NCBI GenBank assembly: GCA_002384055.1
Contig: DGAU01000011.1
Location: 74,948-105,968 of the forward strand
DNA from: Flavobacteriaceae bacterium UBA4022
GTDB lineage: Bacteria > Bacteroidota > Bacteroidia > Flavobacteriales > Flavobacteriaceae
Direction: 5' to 3'
Length of the DNA stretch: 31,021 nucleotides
Numbering within the stretch: position 1 is the stretch's first letter; each line of letters starts with the position of its first letter. A program made the translations under genes and the position numbers. Positions 23,088 to 28,257 of the stretch are shown here, one piece after another. The notes beneath the pieces are model-generated. The model saw only the letters and a program-made list of their open reading frames with translations. It did no database searches and was not told the origin of the DNA.

Positions 23088-24104
23088 CTAAAGCTTTTCT
23101 AAAAAATCCAAGGTGTTGACCCCATCCGCATAATCGGCTAAAGTGGGCCTTTGGGTTTGTCCAAAAGCCACATGTTCTATCGGGAGGTCTTTACCGACCA
23201 AACATTGTATGCGCTCTTGCATGGTACTTAACTTGTTGATGGCTTCGGATGCGTTGGCGTAATATTCATAGAAGAGTACGGCAATAGGGGAGCTCAGCCC
23301 TGGGTCTTCTTTAAGCAGTAAAAATTCATTATCCAAAATGGGTACTTGATCCATCAAATACACCGCCTTATTGTAATCATAATTGTTCATGTATTTATTA
23401 TGATTGATATGGTCTTTGTGGGCATATGCAGCTTTGAAAAACGACTGAAAATCATAGTCTTTGGGGACATAAAGTTTGGATACACTGCGGCAGCCTAGAC
23501 CAAAATATTGAAAAACATCGGCTGCTAAACCATTGAGTTCTTCAGGGGTCTCCTGGCCGGTCAGCACGGCAACACTATTTCTATTCTTTCTAATAATATG
23601 GGGGTAGCGCCCAAAATAATGATCAAAATACAGGGCTGAATTATTGCTACCGGTAGCGATCACGGCATCAAAATTTTTCAGTGGTTTGTCGGTCCAGTCG
23701 ACAAAGGCCGAAAACCGAGGTTCCAAAGTTATTAATAAATCAATGATGTGTCGGGTCAAAATGGGATCCTTAGAAGAGATTTTACCCATTAATTTATGGC
23801 CAGAAATCAGTACCGACAAAATATCATGAAAACCTACTAATGGAATGTTTCCTGCCAATATAAGGGCAATGGTCTTAGGCTCTTTAGGCGTTTTTGAAAG
23901 GGCAGAAGTCCAATGGGACAATTGCTGTTGTTGCAACACACCACTCCATTGATTTAAGGCATCGGCGCAATCCGATGGGGCAAACCATTTGTTGTGGGCA
24001 TAAATTTGGCCGAATAAATCCTCATGTGCCCTCTGGTTTTGAGTTATTTCGCGCATTTCCTGACCTAATTGCACAAAGGCGTTAATTCTTTCTTGTAATT
24101 GCAT
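23088..24104 (-). CDS. LuxC-like acyl-CoA/acyl-protein reductase
   Basis: The protein has 338 residues, shorter than luminous-bacteria LuxC (~480) but typical of the Bacteroidota acyl-CoA reductase family. An NADP-binding-type LILAGNIPLVGFHD lies at about residues 81-94, and the aldehyde-dehydrogenase-like catalytic Cys205 sits in YFGLGCRSVSKLYVP. KNRNSVAVLTGQET and the end LADYADGVNTLDFL are family marks. It would reduce an activated acyl group to an aldehyde in the cytoplasm. No luxD, luxE, luciferase or polyketide genes are nearby. It is divergent from the ferredoxin gene, with which it shares a palindromic promoter region, and lies upstream of serC-serA, an order seen in other flavobacteria. 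The physiological acyl substrate is unknown. Confidence 0.9.
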   Translation of the reverse strand: MQLQERINAFVQLGQEMREITQNQRAHEDLFGQIYAHNKWFAPSDCADALNQWSGVLQQQQLSHWTSALSKTPKEPKTIALILAGNIPLVGFHDILSVLISGHKLMGKISSKDPILTRHIIDLLITLEPRFSAFVDWTDKPLKNFDAVIATGSNNSALYFDHYFGRYPHIIRKNRNSVAVLTGQETPEELNGLAADVFQYFGLGCRSVSKLYVPKDYDFQSFFKAAYAHKDHINHNKYMNNYDYNKAVYLMDQVPILDNEFLLLKEDPGLSSPIAVLFYEYYANASEAINKLSTMQERIQCLVGKDLPIEHVAFGQTQRPTLADYADGVNTLDFLEKL

Positions 24105-24112
24105 GGGAATGT

Positions 24113-24143
24113 TTGGAGTTACCCTTATTAGGCATTAAATTTG
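24113..24143 (+). promoter_or_regulatory. Promoter of the ferredoxin gene
   Basis: TTG (24113-24115), a 20-bp spacer and TAAATTTG (24136-24143) fit the Bacteroidota consensus exactly. The predicted leader is about 20 nt before ATG 24169. The -7 box is the left arm of an 18-bp palindrome. Confidence 0.7.
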
Positions 24144-24145
24144 AG

Positions 24146-24153
24146 CAAATTTA
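24146..24153 (-). promoter_or_regulatory. -7 element of the acyl-CoA reductase gene (TAAATTTG)
   Basis: An exact TAnnTTTG match on the minus strand, 42 bp before ATG 24104, identical in sequence to the ferredoxin -7 box and separated from it by 2 bp (AG). Together they make TAAATTTG-AG-CAAATTTA, 24136-24153. No TTG lies at the expected distance on this strand. Confidence 0.5.
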
Positions 24154-24168
24154 GAAAAAGAAAATGCT

Positions 24169-24519
24169 ATGGCCATTATAATTACTGACGAATGCATCAA
24201 TTGCGGGGCTTGCGAGCCTGAGTGTCCCAACACGGCTATTTATGAGGGCGGCGATGATTGGCGTTATGCCGATGGTACGGACCTCACAGGTGATGTGATT
24301 CTGACCAATGGAAAAGCTGTTAACGCCCAAGATGCTCAGACCCCCGTTAGTAACGAAATCTATTATATCGTTGCAGATAAATGCACCGAGTGTAAAGGGT
24401 TTCATGATGAACCGCAATGTGCCGCAGTTTGCCCCGTAGATTGTTGTATTCCGGACGACGCCAACGTTGAGTCCGAAGAAGTGCTGTTAGGCAAACAACG
24501 CTTTATGCACCCAAACTAA
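24169..24519 (+). CDS. 2x[4Fe-4S] ferredoxin
   Basis: The protein has 116 residues. The first cluster motif CINCGACEPECP has Cys9, 12, 15 and 19. The second, KCTECKGFHDEPQCAAVCPV, has Cys72, 75, 84 and 88, with the widened C-x2-C-x8-C-x3-C spacing of the Allochromatium/YfhL-type ferredoxins, plus extra Cys at 92 and 93. A ~50-residue insert separates the two motifs. It is a soluble low-potential electron carrier with unknown partner. It is divergent from the acyl-CoA reductase, a conserved flavobacterial pairing, but NAD(P)H rather than ferredoxin is the known donor for LuxC-type enzymes, so a direct link is not shown. Its stop overlaps the convergent coiled-coil gene by 4 bp. Confidence 0.96.
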   Translation: MAIIITDECINCGACEPECPNTAIYEGGDDWRYADGTDLTGDVILTNGKAVNAQDAQTPVSNEIYYIVADKCTECKGFHDEPQCAAVCPVDCCIPDDANVESEEVLLGKQRFMHPN

Positions 24520-24977
24520 TGTAGCTCATTGTCGGGTTGCTTCATGAGCGCTTTCTTTTGATCCTCAAGGGCTTTTAGCCGGGCCTTATATTGTTCCTCA
24601 AGTTCTTTTTTCTGGGCCTCTGCCTTTAACTTTTGCAATTCAATTGAGGCTTTTAGCGCCAAAGCGCGCTGTTTTTTGATCTCCAAAACTTGCGCTTGAT
24701 TTAGACTGTCTTGAAAAGCATTTTTGACCAGGGCCGAGGTGTCGGTTTTTACCGTAATTTGTTCGGTCATGTTTTGGTTCTCAATAGAATCGCCTTGAAC
24801 CATTACCATTCCGGAGGCTGTAGTTCTGGCTTTTTCTTCAGTGACCAAGACTTGAGAGCCATTATTGGTGATCACCCTTGTGACCGTGACGACTTCCTTA
24901 ATGGTTTCATTATTTTGCGCCAGGATGGTTGTGGATCCCATTAGTGCAAGTGCTAAAATTAAGAGGAGATTTTTCAT
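24516..24977 (-). CDS. Exported coiled-coil protein of unknown function
   Basis: The protein has 153 residues from ATG 24977. That start gives a clean signal peptide MKNLLLILALALMGSTTILA-Q; an upstream in-frame start at 25043 would bury it behind 22 polar residues and is rejected. The mature N-terminal part has repeated Thr/Val stretches (ETIKEVVTVTRVITNNGSQV) that look like beta strands. The C-terminal ~60 residues are strongly helical and charged, rich in Lys, Glu, Gln and Ala (IELQKLKAEAQKKELEEQYK), and predict a coiled coil ending in DNELH. There is no lipobox, enzyme motif or membrane helix after the signal. It is likely periplasmic or surface associated, with unknown role. Confidence 0.8.
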   Translation of the reverse strand: MKNLLLILALALMGSTTILAQNNETIKEVVTVTRVITNNGSQVLVTEEKARTTASGMVMVQGDSIENQNMTEQITVKTDTSALVKNAFQDSLNQAQVLEIKKQRALALKASIELQKLKAEAQKKELEEQYKARLKALEDQKKALMKQPDNELH

Positions 24978-25060
24978 TTGTTGTGCTTTGAATCTTAAAG
25001 GTACGATTTTGTGATCAAAATAATTAGATAAGCCCAACCCCATATCTCATGGCGAAATAA

Positions 25061-25068
25061 TATATTTG
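25061..25068 (+). promoter_or_regulatory. -7 element of ychF (TATATTTG)
   Basis: An exact TAnnTTTG match 21 bp before the ATG at 25090. It shows that the TTG at 25066 lies within the promoter and is not the start of the gene. No TTG at the -33 distance. Confidence 0.5.
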
Positions 25069-25089
25069 CAGCTCAAAATAAATGACCTT

Positions 25090-26184
25090 ATGAAAGCAGG
25101 AATCGTCGGATTGCCTAATGTTGGAAAATCAACGTTGTTCAATTGTTTGTCTCAAGCCAAAGCGCAAAGTGCCAATTTCCCATTTTGTACGATAGAGCCC
25201 AATATTGGTGTGGTCAATGTGCCTGATCCAAGATTAATGCAGTTGGAAGCATTGGTCAAGCCAGAACGCGTCGTTCCTGCTACAGTCGAGATCGTAGATA
25301 TTGCTGGTTTGGTCAAAGGTGCCAGTAAAGGTGAAGGGTTGGGAAATCAGTTTCTGGCCAATATAAGGGAGACTGATGCTATTTTGCATGTTTTGCGTTG
25401 CTTTGATAATGATAACATTGTGCACGTTGAAGGTCGTGTTGACCCCATTGGAGATAAAGAAATTATTGATTTAGAATTGCAGCTCAAAGATTACGAAACG
25501 GTCGAAAAACGACTAGAAAAAGTCAATCGAGCGGCACGAACGGGCAATAAAGAAGCTCAGAAGGAGCAACAAGCACTGGAAAAAGTAAGAAAAGGCTTGT
25601 CTGCAGGTATTTCGGTCCGAGCGATTGAAATTGACCCAGAGGAACGTAAAGAATATATAGCCCCGGCTCAATTCATCACCGATAAACCGGTCATGTATAT
25701 TTGTAATGTAGATGAGTCTGCAGCAGCAACCGGCAATGCCTATGTTGATTTGGTAAGGGCCGCTGTAGCGTCTGAAAATGCAGACGTATTGGTTTTGGCC
25801 GTAGGTACCGAAGCGGATATTACGGAGTTGGATACTTACGAAGAGCGCCAGCTCTTTTTAGAAGATTTGGGCTTGGACGAACCCGGTGCGGCCAAATTGA
25901 TTCGAAGTGCCTATGCCTTGTTGAATTTACAAACCTATTTCACTGCTGGAGTAAAGGAAGTCCGGGCATGGACCGTAGCAGTTGGTGCTACTGCACCACA
26001 AGCGGCAGGAGTCATTCATACAGATTTTGAAAAGGGTTTTATTCGTGCTGAGGTCATTAGTTTTGACCACTATGTGCATTATGGTAGCGAGTCTAAAGTA
26101 CGTGAGGCTGGAAAGCTAGGAGTAGAGGGCAAGGAATACATTGTCAAGGATGGTGATGTGATGCATTTTAGATTCAACGTTTAG
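25090..26184 (+). CDS. ychF: YchF/OLA1-family redox-regulated ATPase
   Basis: The protein has 364 residues from ATG 25090 (MKAGIVGLPNVGKSTLFNCL), matching the 363-residue E. coli protein. The P-loop GLPNVGKST lies at 7-15, and G3 DIAGLVKGASKGEGLGNQFL follows. The G4 position reads NVDE instead of NKxD, the substitution that makes this Obg-family member prefer ATP over GTP. A coiled coil (about 130-185, RLEKVNRAARTGNKEAQKEQ) is followed by the TGS domain with LQTYFTAGVKEVRAWTV and HTDFEKGFIRAEVI. It binds ribosomes and is involved in stress and translation control. Monocistronic. Confidence 0.97.
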   Translation: MKAGIVGLPNVGKSTLFNCLSQAKAQSANFPFCTIEPNIGVVNVPDPRLMQLEALVKPERVVPATVEIVDIAGLVKGASKGEGLGNQFLANIRETDAILHVLRCFDNDNIVHVEGRVDPIGDKEIIDLELQLKDYETVEKRLEKVNRAARTGNKEAQKEQQALEKVRKGLSAGISVRAIEIDPEERKEYIAPAQFITDKPVMYICNVDESAAATGNAYVDLVRAAVASENADVLVLAVGTEADITELDTYEERQLFLEDLGLDEPGAAKLIRSAYALLNLQTYFTAGVKEVRAWTVAVGATAPQAAGVIHTDFEKGFIRAEVISFDHYVHYGSESKVREAGKLGVEGKEYIVKDGDVMHFRFNV

Positions 26185-26365
26185 GCCTATTTTTTGTGTG
26201 TTTTAACATCAGTATGTTAGACCACAGCCCATTAGCGCTTCTTTAATACCCGCTTTAAACATCTCGCTTGTACCGTGCTTTTGGGTCTATTCTGAAGGTG
26301 CGTTTTCTTAACAATCACCCCCTGTATTTGTTAATTACTTTAGTCTGAATAGAGGCCTATTTTTT
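26183..26365. repeat. 13-bp direct repeat flanking the ychF-parE intergenic region
   Basis: AGGCCTATTTTTT occurs at 26183-26195 (starting within the ychF stop codon) and again exactly at 26353-26365, 170 bp apart. The intervening 26196-26352 has no ORF of note and no recognised hairpin. No transposon-like ends are visible. A TAATTTTA box (26371-26378) after the second copy may be part of a parE promoter, but it is weak. Confidence 0.5.
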
Positions 26366-26400
26366 ATTGATAATTTTAACTTAGCGGTTCAATAAATTTT

Positions 26401-28257
26401 ATGGCCGAAACCCAATATACAGAAGATAATATTCGATCGCTGGATTGGAAAGAGCACATCCGCTTGCGCCCTGGTATGTATATCGGGAAGCTGGGTGATG
26501 GTTCTTCGGCCGACGATGGGATTTATATTTTGCTTAAAGAGGTTTTGGACAACAGTATCGATGAATATGTCATGGGTGCTGGCAAAACAATAGAGATCCG
26601 TATCAAAGACCAAGAGGTCAAAATACGGGACTACGGTCGTGGAATACCCTTAGGCAAAGTGGTAGATGTAGTCTCCAAAATGAATACCGGAGGTAAGTAC
26701 GATTCACGTGCCTTTAAAAAATCAGTAGGACTCAATGGGGTCGGAACGAAGGCGGTCAATGCCTTATCTTCTTTTTTTAAGGTTGAATCGATTCGTGACG
26801 GGCAATCCAAAAGCGCAGAATTTCATTTGGGTGAACTCATGCAGGATTCTCTGCCCGAAGAATCGGCAAAGCGTCGGGGGACTCAGGTCATCTTTATCCC
26901 TGATGAATCCATTTTTAAAAATTTTAAATTCCGCAGTGAGTATGTTGAGAAGATGCTGCGCAATTATGTATATCTGAATCCTGGATTGACCATTGACTTT
27001 AATGGTGAAAAATTTTTCAGCGAAAACGGACTCAAGGATCTGCTCGAAGATAACATTGTAGAGGACGATCGTCTGTATCCGGTAATTCATCTCAAAGGAG
27101 AAGATATTGAGATTGCACTGACCCACAGTAAAACCCAATATAGTGAGGAGTACCATAGCTTTGTTAATGGGCAAAACACGACTCAGGGTGGAACACATCA
27201 AGCGGCATTTCGCGAGGCTTTAGTAAAAACTATTCGGGAATTTTACGGCAAAAATTACGAAGGTAGTGACGTCAGAAAGTCTATTGTTGGCGCTATAAGT
27301 ATCAAAGTTACGGAGCCGGTTTTTGAAAGCCAAACCAAAACAAAGTTAGGGTCTGCCGATATGGGGGGCTCGATGCCTAGTGTACGCGCTTACGTCAACG
27401 ACTTCATCAAAACACAACTCGATAATTTCTTGCATAAAAACCAGGAAATCGCCGAGAAAATTCAGCGGAAAATTGTCCAGGCCGAACGCGAGCGTAAAGA
27501 ACTCAGTGGGATCCGTAAATTGGCCAAGGACCGGGCCAAAAAATCCAATCTGCACAACAAAAAACTCAGAGATTGTCGGATTCACTTGACGGATTCTAAG
27601 AGTGACCGCACCCTCGAATCGACCTTATTCATTACCGAGGGAGACTCCGCGAGCGGAAGCATCACCAAAAGCCGCGATGTCAACACTCAGGCGGTCTTTA
27701 GCCTTAAGGGAAAGCCTCTAAACTGCTATGGGTTGAGTAAAAAAATTGTTTACGAAAACGAAGAATTCAACTTGCTTCAAGCGGCACTCAACATTGAAGA
27801 ATCTTTGGAAGACCTTCGCTATAACAATATTGTCATTGCCACAGATGCCGATGTCGATGGGATGCACATTCGCTTATTGCTCATTACCTTCTTTTTGCAA
27901 TTTTTCCCGGAGGTCATCAAGGAGGGTCATTTGTACATCTTACAGACGCCGCTTTTTCGGGTACGCAATAAGAAAAAGACCATTTATTGTTATTCCGAAC
28001 AAGAGCGTGTCGATGCTTTAGAGGAATTAAAACCCAAACCAGAAATCACCAGATTCAAGGGCCTTGGCGAAATATCTCCAGATGAATTCATACATTTTAT
28101 TGGGGACAATATTCGCTTGGATCCCGTCATGTTGGACAAAACCACCAGCGTAGAAGATATGTTGCGTTTTTATATGGGAAAAAACACCCCGGACCGACAG
28201 GAATTCATCATCAATAATTTGAAAGTAGAATTAGATAAGGTGGAAATTGTATCATGA
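26401..28257 (+). CDS. parE: DNA topoisomerase IV subunit B
   Basis: The protein has 618 residues, matching ParE rather than GyrB (~640-800). The GHKL ATPase has KEVLDNSIDEYVMGA (Glu47, Asn51), IRDYGRGIPLGK (Asp77) and the glycine-rich GLNGVGTKAVNAL lid. The transducer is followed by the TOPRIM domain with TEGDSASGSITKSRD (GyrB would have EGDSAGGSA) and the metal-binding TDADVDGMHIR. The C-terminal TRFKGLGEISPDEF is intact. It forms the A2B2 decatenase with ParC, whose ATG overlaps its stop (ATGA, 28254-28257). The enzyme is essential for chromosome segregation. Confidence 0.96.
   Translation: MAETQYTEDNIRSLDWKEHIRLRPGMYIGKLGDGSSADDGIYILLKEVLDNSIDEYVMGAGKTIEIRIKDQEVKIRDYGRGIPLGKVVDVVSKMNTGGKYDSRAFKKSVGLNGVGTKAVNALSSFFKVESIRDGQSKSAEFHLGELMQDSLPEESAKRRGTQVIFIPDESIFKNFKFRSEYVEKMLRNYVYLNPGLTIDFNGEKFFSENGLKDLLEDNIVEDDRLYPVIHLKGEDIEIALTHSKTQYSEEYHSFVNGQNTTQGGTHQAAFREALVKTIREFYGKNYEGSDVRKSIVGAISIKVTEPVFESQTKTKLGSADMGGSMPSVRAYVNDFIKTQLDNFLHKNQEIAEKIQRKIVQAERERKELSGIRKLAKDRAKKSNLHNKKLRDCRIHLTDSKSDRTLESTLFITEGDSASGSITKSRDVNTQAVFSLKGKPLNCYGLSKKIVYENEEFNLLQAALNIEESLEDLRYNNIVIATDADVDGMHIRLLLITFFLQFFPEVIKEGHLYILQTPLFRVRNKKKTIYCYSEQERVDALEELKPKPEITRFKGLGEISPDEFIHFIGDNIRLDPVMLDKTTSVEDMLRFYMGKNTPDRQEFIINNLKVELDKVEIVS

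Noticed and set aside
22994..23119. 41-codon plus-strand ORF in the serC to acyl-CoA reductase gap
   Set aside because: It runs into the 3' end of the reductase on the other strand, has no promoter box, and its basic-hydrophobic composition is weak evidence for a gene.
23088..24519. Bioluminescence-type lux cluster
   Set aside because: Only a LuxC-like reductase is present; no luxA, B, D or E, and the family is common in non-luminous Bacteroidota.
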